From positions 23,802,756-23,866,755 of the forward strand of contig CM046836.1 in assembly GCA_025618425.1 (NCBI GenBank): 64,000 nucleotides of DNA. The letters are read 5' to 3'. The stretch is from Heliocidaris tuberculata (taxonomy: Eukaryota > Echinodermata > Echinoidea > Camarodonta > Echinometridae). The position numbers and the translations under genes were made by a program. Every line of letters begins with the position of its first letter. The stretch's first letter is position 1. The notes under the pieces are model-generated. The model had not been told where the DNA came from. It ran no database searches and saw only the letters and a program-made list of their open reading frames with translations. Shown piece by piece: positions 11,106 through 22,110 of the stretch.

Positions 11106-11151
11106 TTTGGGGTTATAGAACAAAATTCTGACGAGATGCAGTGTAAATATA

Positions 11152-12030
11152 TACAGTGTGTCCCAGAAAAAAGTTAACAGTTTGAAAGAGTCTCCCTAAA
11201 TCAATGTTTCAAAATGAAATTTTCATACCTATGGACAGCTTAGGGTCTCTTCTATCAAATGACACCAAAAATATCTCACAATATTCTACGCTTGATTGAG
11301 CAAAAGCCAATTTTGTGAAAGGGTGCAAAAAACCAAACTTGACAAGAATTGGTACTGGCTCTGGCCGGTGTCAGCCAAGCTGAGATTTTTGAAAAGGCTT
11401 ACAAATTTCCATTGTATGATCAAGAAAAGACAATTTATGAAATAACAAGCTTTGTTTTCTGTATATCCTTACACATTCCATGAATATCTTATGCTTGAGT
11501 GAGCAATTAAGTACTTTGTTGAGTGGTTCATAATGTTACTTTTGGTGAGTCTTTGAATTTCACCTGCTAAATCACTCAACCACAAAGTTTTGATGGGATA
11601 TTATCAGGACATACAGAGACCAAATCTGTTCTTTCATAAATTCTCTTTTATTGATCAGAATATGACAATTTATAAGCATTTTCATGACTGTCAACTTTGC
11701 TGATACCAGCCAGAAGGGACATACAAACATTTGTCAAGTATGGATTTTGCACCCTTTCACATAAGTGGCTTTTCCTCACTCTAGCGTAAAATATTGTGAG
11801 ATATTTTGGTGTCATCTCATAGAAGAGACTCTAAGCTTTCCACGGGTATGAAAATTTCCTGAAAATATTTTGAAATACTTAATTGGGGAGACTGAATTCA
11901 ACTGTCAATTCTAAAACAGTTCTCAACTTTGTTGATACCGGCCAGAACAAATACCAGTTCTTGTCAAGACTGAATTTTGCACCGTTTCAAAAAAAGTGGC
12001 TTTTGATCACCCGAGCGTAATGAATACTCA
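11152..12030. repeat. Foldback repeat with ~200-bp inverted arms plus a partial third arm
   Basis: The left arm (about 11172-11400) contains gagtctccctaaatcaatg, cttagggtctcttctatcaa and caatattctacgcttgattg. The right arm (about 11700-11905) contains the reverse complement with moderate divergence (caccctttcacataagtggc, gtaaaatattgtgagatat, gggtatgaaaatttcctg). A shorter third copy of the arm tip follows at 11910-12030. The sequence begins near cagtgtgtcccag. No transposase is visible; the superfamily was not assigned. Confidence 0.55.
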
Positions 12031-12123
12031 GATTTTTTTTTGTTTGTTTTTTTTTTTTTTATCTATTTATCCTTCTGAACATCATTATACAAGACAGATA
12101 TCAAAATTCAACAATTTATTAAA

Positions 12124-12454
12124 TCAAGCCTCCACAAAGTTACCGAATCCCTTTAATCTTGTTCCCCACCTGTAAAGATTTCCATACGATGGCAAAGAAT
12201 CTATACATGAGTTTATTACAAAACTTAATACCCTCTTAGGTAAATCGAACATTATGGATTTCCATGTGAGGTTATCATCCTCTAGGGTCAGTAGTTTTAC
12301 GAACTGACCTTGGGAAAGCAAATGCTCAACATATTTTCCCCAGTTTGCTGTTGCATCTGCCTCCAACATGTTTCTAACACTTTTCCTCACCGTATTCCAT
12401 GAACTATTCTTAACATCTGTCGTATCTTCTGCTTTATTAAGGTTAAGTTAATGG
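12124..12454 (-). mobile_element. LINE reverse-transcriptase C-terminal fragment
   Basis: The minus-strand frame runs NKAEDTTDVKNSSWNTV, then FVKLLTLEDDNLTWKSIMF, DLPKRVLSFVINSCIDSLPS and YGNLYRWGTRLKGFGN before a stop. The pattern 'twks..ynLP..vlsF.in...DtLPt..NL.rWg' is the post-RT region of several non-LTR retrotransposon families in marine invertebrates. The fragment is cut at both ends and lies in intron 2 in the same orientation as the host gene. Confidence 0.65.
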
Positions 12455-12605
12455 ACAATTGACGATTGTTTCTGTGACCATCGTGATTCTCTTTCGAGAG
12501 TGCAGTCGAGTGCGTGGTTCACCAAGGAGTCCCCTTTGATTCTTGATCTTGCGAGGGCCAGAGTGTGACTCTGCCAATATATATCGGACATCTGTGGCAC
12601 ATGCA

Positions 12606-13150
12606 TTTAGTCAGGTTCACTATGTATTTTTGTTCAAAATTTTTGGAGATTAGCAAAACTATACATTTTTGGAATCGGTAGAACATGGGGAATCCGAAAA
12701 TTGATGTTGGCATTTGCACAAAACCCTGACCGAGCAGCTATTTTGGATTTTCAGAATGGCCGCCATATGTAACTAGTATTGAACACTTTTGAAGATATTT
12801 TTGTAACAGAACCTCATTCTATCGTTTTTGTGGTAGCATATTAAAGGGCATTAAATTCTCTACAACATGACACCACATTCGATGGGTTTCGTGATGATTT
12901 GTATAACAATTTTGGGGAGAAAATGTGATTTTTATCATTTTTTTCAAAAACATGAATTGCTTCAAAATACATATTTCTCCATATTTAAAAAGTCCATTTC
13001 ACTAATGACTTCCAACTTTACAGAAAATCAACCATATATAGGGTCAATATCATATAAAAATTACAAGTTCATTGCTTATCTAAAAAAAAAAAAGTTATAG
13101 TACTCTAAAGTTCACACTTTGATATTTGCTAAAACAGAGAAATAAAACCA
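12606..13150 (+). repeat. Interspersed repeat R1 (copy in direct orientation)
   Basis: It starts ttagtcaggttcactatg and includes ttggagattagcaaaacta, a CCATTTTG-type palindromic core (ttttggattttcagaatgg), gggcattaaattctctacaa and acactttgatatttgct. The same 530-bp sequence is found inverted at 16553-17072. The 77-aa ORF inside it matches an ORF in the other copy only because the DNA is repeated. Confidence 0.65.
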
Positions 13151-13154
13151 AGGG

Positions 13155-13665
13155 CTGCCTTTTAGTCAGGTTCACTATATATTTTTGTTCAAAGTTTTTG
13201 GAGATTAGCAAAACTATACATTTTCGGACTCGTTAGAGCATGGATAAGCAAAATAATAATGTTGGCATTTGCACAAACACCGGCTTAGTGGCCATTTTGA
13301 ATTTTCAAAATGACCGCCATAAAATACATAATTTGCCTTATCTTGGCTTCTTTTAAAGGTATAAACGTAGTGAAATGGGCCAGTCCTACTATTTATGGGT
13401 GCAGAAAACAAATGGTGACATCTAGACATCTTCTTCTACCGCTTCGTCGTATATGGAGGCCATTTTGGATTTTCAAAATGGCATACGTGTAATATATAAG
13501 TTGCCTTATCTCTGCTTGTGGTCAACCTAGGAACTTAGCAAAAATATTCTAATCCTTTTTTTTGGTCGATAAAACAATTGGTGACATAATTAGACTTCTA
13601 ATCTTAATGCGTCATCGCACACGGCGGCCATTTTTTTTTTTTTTTAAATGGCACAAATATATATG

Positions 13666-13725
<60 letters not shown>

Positions 13726-14280
13726 CCAGTCAACCTATAGCAACTTAACAGAATATGCTAATACTTTGTTTCCTGGGTCAGGAAAACGATTAGTGACACA
13801 ATTAAACTTCCAATCTCAACGCTTCATTGGACATGGTGGCCATTTTGAATTTTCAAAGAGGCCGCCACAAATACATTTTTTCCCCTACGTCGGCTTGTTT
13901 TCAACGTAGAAACTGTATGAAATATGCTAATCCTACGTTTCTTGGGTCGAGAAAAGAATCTGTGACATTACTAGACCTCTACTCACAACGCTTCATCGCA
14001 TATGGCGACCATTTTGGATTTTCAAATTGGCCGCCATGAAATATCATATTGCCCTATCTCTGCTTCAAGGCAGCCTAGAAACATATTGGAATATTCTAAT
14101 ACTATTTTTCCAGGGTCAGGAAAAACATTGGTGACGTCATTAGAGTTCCCATCTCAACGCTTCATGTGGCTTCCATCTTCGATTTTCAAAATGACCGACA
14201 TAAAATGCATATTTTGCCCTTTCTCTATGGTCAACATAAAAACTACACGAAATATGATGCTTATGTTTCCTTGATAAGGG
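13155..14280 (+). repeat. Tandem array of ~165-bp monomers with palindromic CCATTTTG...CAAAATGG core
   Basis: After a restart of R1 (gtcaggttcactatat), six monomers follow, each centred on ggccattttggattttcaaa with complementary aaaatggccgcca, and each containing ttgccctatctctgctt, ttggtgacat and tcaacgcttcatcgca. Cores sit near 13291, 13457, 13626, 13837, 14007 and 14170. One monomer is expanded by a (TA)n run at 13672-13724. Several ORFs of 60-115 aa in the region are readings of these monomers. Confidence 0.65.
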
Positions 14281-14347
14281 AAATATTTGGTGCTATCACA
14301 AACTTATAATCTTGATTCTTCCTTCACTTTAAGCATTTGGGGCGCTA

Positions 14348-14514
14348 GGAGCCCTCAGACAAATTTCATTGCGTCTCTAAACTGAAACTATATATGCCAA
14401 GTTCTGGCTTTTGTCCTTGAAGTCTTGCACAGGAGCCCTCAGACAAATTTCATTTCGTCTCTATTAAACTGAAACTGTGCCACGTTCTGGCTTTTGTCCT
14501 TAAAGTCTTGCATA
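14348..14514 (+). repeat. Tandem duplication of an ~83-bp unit
   Basis: Two adjacent units both begin aggagccctcagacaaattt and end cttttgtcctt(g/a)aagtcttgca, with an indel between them. Confidence 0.6.
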
Positions 14515-15187
14515 TATTTTGACACCATGTTTAGAAAAAATCACACAGTCATGCTATATTTTGGTTTCTAATTTTCTTCTCTTCAGGCAAGAATTTATAT
14601 TTTTGTACAATTTGAATGAAAAACAGCAATTTGATTTTATTTCTTTGTAGATCATTTGTAATTTCTTCTTCTTTTCTTATCCCTTTTCTATCTGAAAAAA
14701 AGACCCTCTAATAACAGACCTATAAAGCAAGATATATGGTTGAAAAACAATTGAATGCAAATGAATAAAGTCACTTTTAACGACTTTTGTTTTTCAGTCG
14801 ACGAACTTTCCCATCGACTATAATCATGGTCAGTTCCCCCCCCCCCCCCCCCCCCGGATAACTACCCCTTGAATTAAATACCAAGTGCAGTTCTTTAGCT
14901 GTATTATTGTAACCTACTACTCAATTATACTGTAACAAACTAGAAACAGACTTCCTGTTCTAATATGTCGACCGGCATGTGCAAACTAAATAATTGTATT
15001 TTACAGTACAACAAATATTTATTACATACTTTACTTGGCCCAAAGACGTTTTAGGGTACTCCAATTAGGCTAATCTATTACAATTGTATACATGTAGGAT
15101 CACGCCATTACAGCACAGACAGCTCACAACCTTTAAAATGCTCATTTCCTACATGTCATATTGTTTGTTTTGGGTTTTTTTTTTTTT
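14515..15187. other. Intron 2 sequence without a recognised feature
   Basis: AT-rich; a poly-C run of about 19 bases lies at 14837-14855. Nothing else was supported. Confidence 0.5.
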
Positions 15188-15460
15188 ACTTTATTTACTT
15201 TCAGTTCTGCTTTTTAAGGTAAATAGTAAAAGCTTAATAACATAAATAAGGAGAAATAAAGATATACAAATAGAATAAGAAATATTGCGTTTTAACCACT
15301 TTGTACCAAAAAAAAGAGAAAAAAATTTCGAAAGGTCACATTTTTTTTGCTTTCAGTTCTTCTATTCAAGGTAAATAGTAAAGCTTAAATAAGACAATTT
15401 TTTAAAAAATAAGATAAACAGTGGTAGGAAGAAATATTGTGTTAAATCACTTTTTACTCA
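15188..15460 (+). repeat. Direct duplication of a ~120-bp segment
   Basis: Both copies carry tttcagttct, aaggtaaatagtaaa and aagaaatattg, at about 15200-15300 and 15352-15460. The copies are diverged. Confidence 0.45.
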
Positions 15461-16552
15461 AAACGTCACCTAAGTTTAGAAGGATCTTTCGTGGCAAAAG
15501 ATTTTTGCAATGCTGAAATGAAGAAAGTCAAAATTTAGAGAGGCGTGAAATGCGCTGACTGAGACCAACCGATGAACTTTATCTACAGCTGAGTCGTGAG
15601 GGGGGGGGGGGGGGGGGCTGACGCCTCTTGCCTGAATGTAAACTTTACTTTCAGCCCCTAGCCCCCCCCCCCCCCCCCCCTCCCACCTCGTAAGACTATG
15701 CTCCTTTTAATATTGAAAGTGCTTGGAAATGTTACAGGGGACCCAATTTTGGCGGTCAACCAGACTTCGATTGATGGTAAAAACTGTTTGGTATCAATAA
15801 GTCCTCCCTGTACAACTGAGGGGGGGGGGGGGGGTAAGGGGTGCAGGCGCAAGTTTTGAACCCCACCACCAAGTATCTACGTGTTTTAGAGTGTAAATCT
15901 TGTCTATCACGTGAATACAGGTCCCATGTTATTTCACTGATGGCCTTAATTGCTTCCTTGTACCAATAATACTTGTAGGTATTGTTTTAAGTTACATTTT
16001 AGAGGGGAAGGGGGGTGGGGGGGGGGGAAGAAGGGTAAGGCATTGGCAGATATTTTTCCAGTAACCATGAGATTTTAATGATTTGTCAAGGCTCACTGAT
16101 TTTTTTTACCATTATCCAAAGTACTTTATGAATATTACTTTGTATCAGTTACGTTTGCCTCGTTTTTTTAAAAACAGAAAGGGGGAGGGGAAGGCATGGA
16201 AATGTAGGGGTGCAATTTCTGTACCCTATAATCTAGTATATACGTGTGTTGGAGTGTGAATCGTGATTATCATTTAAAACCAGATTTCCTCATATATATT
16301 ATTGGACAGTTAGCCTTTTTATTTTTCAACACATATCATCGGTTATTAGGCACATTTGTATCATAGCAACGGGAACTAATAAACAATTGTATATCATTAA
16401 AATATGATCGTACTGAATCATCTGACATCACACTTCCTATTAAAATATTCATCTGCATGACAATAGCATGTACTATCGAATAATCCATTTCACGTCTCCC
16501 AATGTTACCATTGTCAGGGAGAAGGCAGCACTTAGTAACCACTTTTGTTATC
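15461..16552. other. Intron 2 sequence with poly-G/poly-C runs, no gene
   Basis: G or C runs lie near 15600, 15662, 15820 and 16010. The motif ggctgacgcctcttgcctga at about 15617 matches the interior of the hAT-like element at 3505-5317, so part of this is probably a decayed relative. A 68-aa minus-strand frame at 16336-16542 could not be tied to any family. Confidence 0.45.
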
Positions 16553-17072
16553 GATTCTCTACTTTAGCTAATATCAAAGTGTCAACTTTAGAGCGCTATA
16601 ACTGTTTTGTTTGATAAGCAATGGACTTGTAATTTTTATATGATATTAACCGTACATATGGGCAGTTTTCTGAAAAGTTTGAACTAATTAGTGAAAATAA
16701 CTTTTGAAATAATGAGAAATACGTATTTTGAAGAAATTCATATTTGTAAAAAATTATGTAAACAATCACATTCTTGGCCAAGAATTGTATCGCAAATCAT
16801 CACCAAACCCATTAAATGTGGTATCATGTTGTAGAAGATTTAATGCCCTTTAATATGATGATACATACATGGTAAGATGAAGCCCTGTTAAAAAAAATAT
16901 CTTCTAATTTGTTCAATACGAGTTACACATAGCGGTCATTTTGAAAATCCAAAATGGCCGCTATGCCATTTTTTAATTTCCCATGTTCTAACGATTATAA
17001 AAATGTATAGTTTTGCTAATCTCCAAAAGTTTTGAACGAAAGCCCATTTTCTTACACAGTGAACCAGACTAA
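16553..17072 (-). repeat. Interspersed repeat R1 (inverted copy)
   Basis: This is the reverse complement of 12606-13150 at moderate identity. It ends with cagtgaaccagacta, the complement of the R1 start, and contains attttgaaaatccaaaatgg. The copy stops about 210 bp downstream of exon 2 of the methyltransferase gene. Confidence 0.6.
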
Positions 17073-17283
17073 TTCCTTGGGGCAAATGCACCAATGCAAC
17101 ATTCGCTCCGCGAGGTGGGATTCCGAGCCACTTTTTTAACGAACTGTCTAGATAAACTGTCACGTTCGTCTAAGTTGCTTTTGTGTAGGAAATATGTATA
17201 CAGTATATATGGAATATTTGGGTGGTTCGGGCGCGTGTGGGCGTATATCTCTTTGTGTGCGTGAATGTTTGTGTATGTCTTAC

Positions 17284-17615
17284 TTTCATGTATGGACCCC
17301 ATTTTGGATGCATTCGTAGCCAGGAATCAGCCGTCTTCCCAAAGGAACATTTCAGGCTTAGGAGCACACTCTGGAGCAGGGTCATCATCAGTAACCTCCC
17401 ACCTGGCTTCAGGCAGTGCAGAATATTTTCAAGAACTCTCCTCTGGTCCGTGCAATAATGAAGAGCATAGAAACACATAACTTTGTCAAATGCAGAGTGT
17501 TTCCATGAAGGGAGGTGCCCGCTGAATGATTGAGCGTCAGCGACGTGATATTCGATGTTTTCTGCTGAATTACAGGCCTTAGCGGCATCGATCATGGCAG
17601 GAGATATGTCAAATC
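17284..17615 (-). CDS. JHAMT-like methyltransferase, coding exon 2 (Rossmann core)
   Basis: The acceptor atcattctag precedes GATTTGAC; the donor is ATGAAA|gtaaga. The exon covers the rest of Gly62 to Lys172. It carries the SAM-binding motifs after motif I: GFDISPAMI (Asp64, expected to bind the SAM ribose), VADAQSF (Asp88, adenine side), FDKVMCFYALHYCTDQ (residues 104-119, motif II region) and LKPGGRLLMM (residues 130-139, motif III). It ends in SWLRMHPKWGPYMK, the linker to the cap. 'FDxVxxFYxLHxxxDQ' is characteristic of JHAMT-like proteins. Frame beyond the donor (to 17170) is intronic, and plus-strand ORFs here are shadows. Confidence 0.87.
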
Positions 17616-17777
17616 CTAGAATGATTATAAACAAAGGTGAATAAGATCAAAAATAGTACCATAATTAGTGCATTCTCAGGTTTACTTTTGCTACTAAAGT
17701 CATGACAGGAGAACATTATTGTTTGAGACTTTTGGGACAATGATAATCATTGATTTAAAAAATTTATCTTAATGACA

Positions 17778-17844
17778 ATTTATATGAAAATGGATAATAT
17801 TAGGTTGTTTTAAACAACCTAATATTATCCATTTTCATATAAAT
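17778..17844. repeat. 67-bp perfect palindrome (33-bp arms, 1-bp centre)
   Basis: The left arm starts atttatatgaaaatggata and ends taggttgttt. The right arm is its exact reverse complement, separated by a single t at 17811. A second short inverted repeat, tagtttat/ataaacta, follows at once. It lies in intron 1, 163 bp upstream of exon 2. It could form a cruciform in DNA or a hairpin in pre-mRNA. No flanking target duplication was seen. Confidence 0.85.
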
Positions 17845-17865
17845 AGTTTATAATATAAACTATTC

Positions 17866-19131
17866 GATTTCCGTATAAAGGAGAGCTAACAATGGGTGAA
17901 TTGGCTTACTAATAGTTTATTTATCTTTATGTTTTATTGAAATATATTTAATTAAAATGAGGATAACAAGAATCAGATATAGGTACAAATTTTGTTTTAT
18001 ATTCTGGTCCTGAACAGATAAAAAGGTAATAGATAAAAATAGAATTAATGAGAATCAATCATGCTAACAATCAAATGTAATCAAATATAAATCAGCAGTA
18101 AAACTAATTGTTGTAAGAATAGTAAGCAAATAAAAAAAAGAGAAACAGTTTAATAATACAAGTCAAAAAGCGGAAATTTAAAAAGAAATCACTTAAAAAG
18201 TACAAATATATCATAAATACATGTATGTAACCAGGCGTCTGGTTGCAAGACTAATTATTCTATTTCATTTTGGTACCACGTGAAATGCTGTATTTCACCC
18301 AACGCTATTTATGCAAATATCTTTAACACGTGACCCCACTACCCGGTTAAGTTAAGACTACAAATTATGTAAATATACTTTCTTCATTCCTTCTTATATA
18401 ATATGCAAATAACCTTGAAGTCGTGAAACCCGTTCGGCTCCTCGCAGTCCGTCTCACGATTTCAACCCTCAAACATCTTCTTCTCTGCCTCCTGTTTTAC
18501 AGGTAAATTATCATATTTTATATTATATTTCTTTTGAACCATATACTATGTTTTTTTTTTTAATAACTTTGTGCGGTTGTAACGAAGTATGTATGAATGT
18601 ATTATGATTAGTGATTTTTCTGTACTTTAAGGTAAGAAATCAAAGTCGAGAAAGTAACTTTCTTATAACTCACGGAAATGTTATACCGTGTACCGGTGAA
18701 GGGGGCTCGAATATATTTTCGATCCGTCATTTCCAACTTTGGGGAAAATTTTAGAATAACCGTCATATCCCACATTTGTCAGCCTTTCTAGTTGAGATAT
18801 ATGGATTTATCAGTACTTTCTCATTCTGGAGGTAATACGTAAATTATGTATTGTTTTAGTCTATCTTGTATTTTGAAGAATATAAGTACGATTACTTGTA
18901 GTCGATTTGATAAACTTTGGGGGCAAATCCATCTCGGAAGGAGACGACCTGCGAACGTATAATGAACCCGTTGACACGGCTAGTCTGTGATATCGTACTG
19001 TTCGTACACGATGTCACTAGTTATTATGCATGCTATTCTTGTACGATGTCATATTAACATTTCGTGATATTGTTCTTACTATCAATAATTATGATGTACC
19101 ATCAGTTAGTGTGAAATTGATTTATAACTGT
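17866..19131. other. Intron 1 sequence without a recognised feature
   Basis: Mixed AT-rich DNA. A somewhat more GC-rich patch at 18230-18500 contains cacgtg-type sites, but no exon boundary or repeat end could be supported. Confidence 0.5.
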
Positions 19132-21034
19132 GTAGCCATTGACCCGAGTTTCCAAAATAGCCCGCTAATTCTGATCCATTAAACTAACCCGATCAGAACT
19201 AGCTCGAGCTAATTTTGTAATGAAGACGCAATTCATAGCTGGCTATTTCGTGGGTTTCTAGCTCGAGCTAGAAGCCTAAGTCAACTCGGGTTTTTTGTGA
19301 AATAGCGCGCTATTTGGCGAATTAGCCCGCTAATTCGCAGGTGAAGACGCACTCGGGTTTTGACTCGGGTTAATTTATTCATGACACCAATCCTAGAAAT
19401 GTTATTTTACTTATGTATTTCTTGATTTTCTTCACTCTTTCTATCTTTTCCTTATATATTTCTTTGTTTTTCCTTCTCTCTTTTTTCCCCTTATGTATTT
19501 CTTGTTTTCCCCATTTTTTATTCTTCTTTCTATTCTTATGTATTTCTTTGTTCTTCTTGACTTCTTTTCTTTATGTATTTCTTTTTTTCCTTCTCTATTT
19601 TTATCTTTTCCTTATGCATTTCTTTGCTTTTCCCATTTTTAGTTCTTCGATCTTGCTATCCTCTTTTCTCTGTTTTTTAATGTATTTCCTTGTTCTTTCT
19701 ATCCTCTTCTCTTTCTATTTCCTTATGTATTTCTTTGTTTTTCTTTCTATGTTCTTTTCCTTATGTATTTCTTTGTTCCTTATGTATTATTTGTTTTTCT
19801 TTCTCTCTTTTTTCCTTATATATTTCTTTGTTTCCCCATTATTTATTCTTCTTTCTAATCTTATGTATTTCTCTGTTCTTCTTTCTATCCTCTTCTCTTT
19901 ATATTTCCTTATGTATTTCTTTGTTTCTTATGTATTACTTTGTTCTTCCTTCTCTCTTTTTCCTTATATATTTCTTTGTTTTCCCCATTATTTATTCTTC
20001 TGTCTAGTCTTATGTATTTCTTTGTTCTTCTTTCTATCCTCTTCTCTTTATATTTCCTCATGTATTTCTTTGTTTCTTATGTATTACTTTGTTTTTCCTT
20101 CTCTCTTTTTTCTCCTTATTTATTTCTTTCTTTTCCCCATTATCTATTCTTCTTTCTATTATTATGTATTTCTTTTTCTTCTTTCTATCCTCTTCTTTTT
20201 ATATTTCCTTATGTATTTATTTGTTTTTCTTTCTATTTTATCTTTTTTCCTTATGTATTTCTTTGTTTTCCCCATTCTTTATTCTTCTTTCAGTTATGTA
20301 TTTATTTGTTCTTCTTTTTATCCTCTTCCCTTTATGTTTCTTTATGTATTTCTTTGTTTTCACATTGTCTAGTACTTTTCTATCTATTCATATGTATTTC
20401 TTTGTTCTTCTTTTCATCCTCTTCCCTTTTATATTTCTTTGTTTTCCTTCTCTCTTTTTATTTTTTCCGTATATTTCCTTATGTATTTCTTTGTTTCTTA
20501 TGTATTACTTTGTTTTTTTTCCTTCTCTCTTTTTTCTCCTTATATAATTCTTTGTTTTCCCATTATTTTTTTTTGTTCTTATGTATTTCTTTATTTCTCT
20601 TTCTATCCACTTCTCTTCATATTTCCTTATATATTTCTTTGTTTTTCTTTCTATTTTATCTTTTTCCTTATGTATTTCTTTGTTTCTTATGTATTACTTT
20701 GTTTTTTCCTTCTCTCTTTTTTATCCTTATATATTTCTTTGTTTCCCCATTATCTATTCTTCTTTCTATTATGTATTTCTTTGTTTTTCATTCTCTCTTT
20801 TTATCTTTTCCTTATGTACTTCTTTGCTCTTTTCTTTTCGTACATCCCATGTATTAACAAAAAAAAATCCATCTTCGCATGCTCTGTAGCTCGAGTTTAT
20901 TCCAAGAACGAGCGGGAATCGCTCGACTCGGGCTGATGGAGCGGGGTTTTTCAAACTCGGGCTTTTTTCTCGAGAAGCACTGATCGGGCTAGAATCTCGA
21001 GCTTGAGCAAACTCGGTCTGATGGAGACGCACCT
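19132..21034. mobile_element. Composite element U1: palindrome-rich left module, T-rich minisatellite, right module
   Basis: The left module (about 19132-19395) runs from acccgagtttccaaaatag to the tcatgacaccaatcctagaa motif. The interior (about 19395-20865) is a pyrimidine-rich minisatellite whose repeated words are ttatgtatttctttg and ttcttctttctatcc. The right module (about 20866-21034) ends in gatggagacgcacct. The same modules border U2 and U3. The left end of U1 is diverged before cccgag. The long hydrophobic ORFs here (up to 319 aa, F/L/S/Y-rich) exist because the T/C-rich strand lacks stop codons. No transposase was seen. Confidence 0.7.
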
Positions 21035-21129
21035 AATGTGTATATAGGGTCTGCGTATTTAGACTAAGTGGCCCGCACTGGACGAGGGAAGTGCATCCCA
21101 TGAGCATGAGGAAAGGAATGCACTTTGAA

Positions 21130-21421
21130 ATGCCCGGCCATTTTGCCCGAGTTTGCTCAAGCTCGAGATTCTAGCCCGATCAGCGCTTCTCGAGAAAAAA
21201 ATCTGAGTTTGAAAAACCCCGTTTCCATCAGCCCGAGACGAGCGATTCCCGCTCGTTCTTGGAATAAACTCGAGCTTCAGAGCATGCGCACTTCGAAGAT
21301 GGAAAATTTAAAAAAATATATAGGATAAATGGAGAGAAAAGAGCAAAGAAATGCATAAGGAAAAGATAAAAAGAGAGAAGGAAAAACAAAGAAATACATA
21401 AGAATAGAAACAAGAATAGAT
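21130..21421 (-). mobile_element. Truncated inverted copy of the U element (right module plus start of minisatellite)
   Basis: The sequence is the reverse complement of the U right module, from cccgagtttgctcaagctcg through cagagcatgcgcacttcga, followed by about 100 bp of the complementary purine-rich minisatellite (agcaaagaaatgcataagg). It stops at 21421, where LINE-coding sequence begins. Facing U1 across about 95 bp, it makes an inverted pair of right ends. Confidence 0.7.
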
Positions 21422-22110
21422 AATTGGGAAGAATTTTGTAATCTCTTTCAATCAAATTCTACGATTCATAAATACGAAACCAGACACGCAAATCACATTC
21501 ATCTACCCAAGCACAGAACCCTATTATTCCAACATAATATCCGGTACTCAGGACCCAAGCTGTGGAACGTTATCCCTGACACAATAAAATACTCCGCATC
21601 TCTCGCTAGCTTCTCAAGAAGGATGAAAAAATATTTCACTTCATCTTACAAATAATATGGTTTAAGACACTTCCCCACCCTCCGTTGTATCTATTCTCTT
21701 TATTCTTTCTTTTCTCTGCCTCTTCGTGAATATTTCTCTTTTCCGTACAATTATCATGTTGTACCTCCATTCTCCCGCTCTTTTTCCTCTTTCCCCTTCT
21801 TTTTCTTTTCTTTTCTCCTCCCCCTTTTTCCCCTCCAATCAAGCTCAGCGGTTTCTTTTCGGTTTCTGTTTTTGTATGTAGCTATTTTCTTTTTATATAT
21901 TTATTATGTAATAATGTATTATGTACTAAGGGCACCCTCGCCCCAAGCTTTTGCTTTTAAAGAGGTGTGTCCTCCAACTATGAATGTATCACATTAGTGT
22001 ATATTTTGTCATATTATTTGTTCAAAATATATGTACATTATTTTGCTCATTTATTAATTTTGTATATTGAAAAGTTGGAAATAAATGTCTTTAAATTGAA
22101 TTGAATTGTA
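21422..22110 (+). mobile_element. LINE 3' end, copy 2 (CR1/L2-like RT C-terminus plus 3' UTR)
   Basis: Frame 21422-21655 encodes FQSNSTIHKYETRHANHIHL, then PKHRTLLFQHNIRYSGPKLW and KYSASLASFSRRMKKYFTSS before TAA. 'HxYxTR...lhxPxxR...GPxxWNxxP' is the signature of the last exposed part of CR1/L2/Jockey-type LINE proteins. The 3' UTR matches copy 1 (405-980) and ends in a short tandem tail ttgaattgaattg, as expected for CR1/L2-like ends. The 5' truncation point is at the junction with the U fragment, so the LINE may have inserted into the U element. Confidence 0.85.

Noticed and set aside
16336..16542. Minus-strand 68-aa frame (with GSVMSDDSVRSYFNDIQ) as a possible exon
   Set aside because: A short stretch resembles conceptual translation near 42730 (GSVMSREL), but there are no convincing splice sites and it does not fit the methyltransferase; a shared decayed repeat is more likely.
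17170..17283. Extension of the exon 2 frame past the donor
   Set aside because: The sequence beyond AAA|gtaaga is low complexity (HTQTFTHTK) and the donor joins exon 3 in phase.
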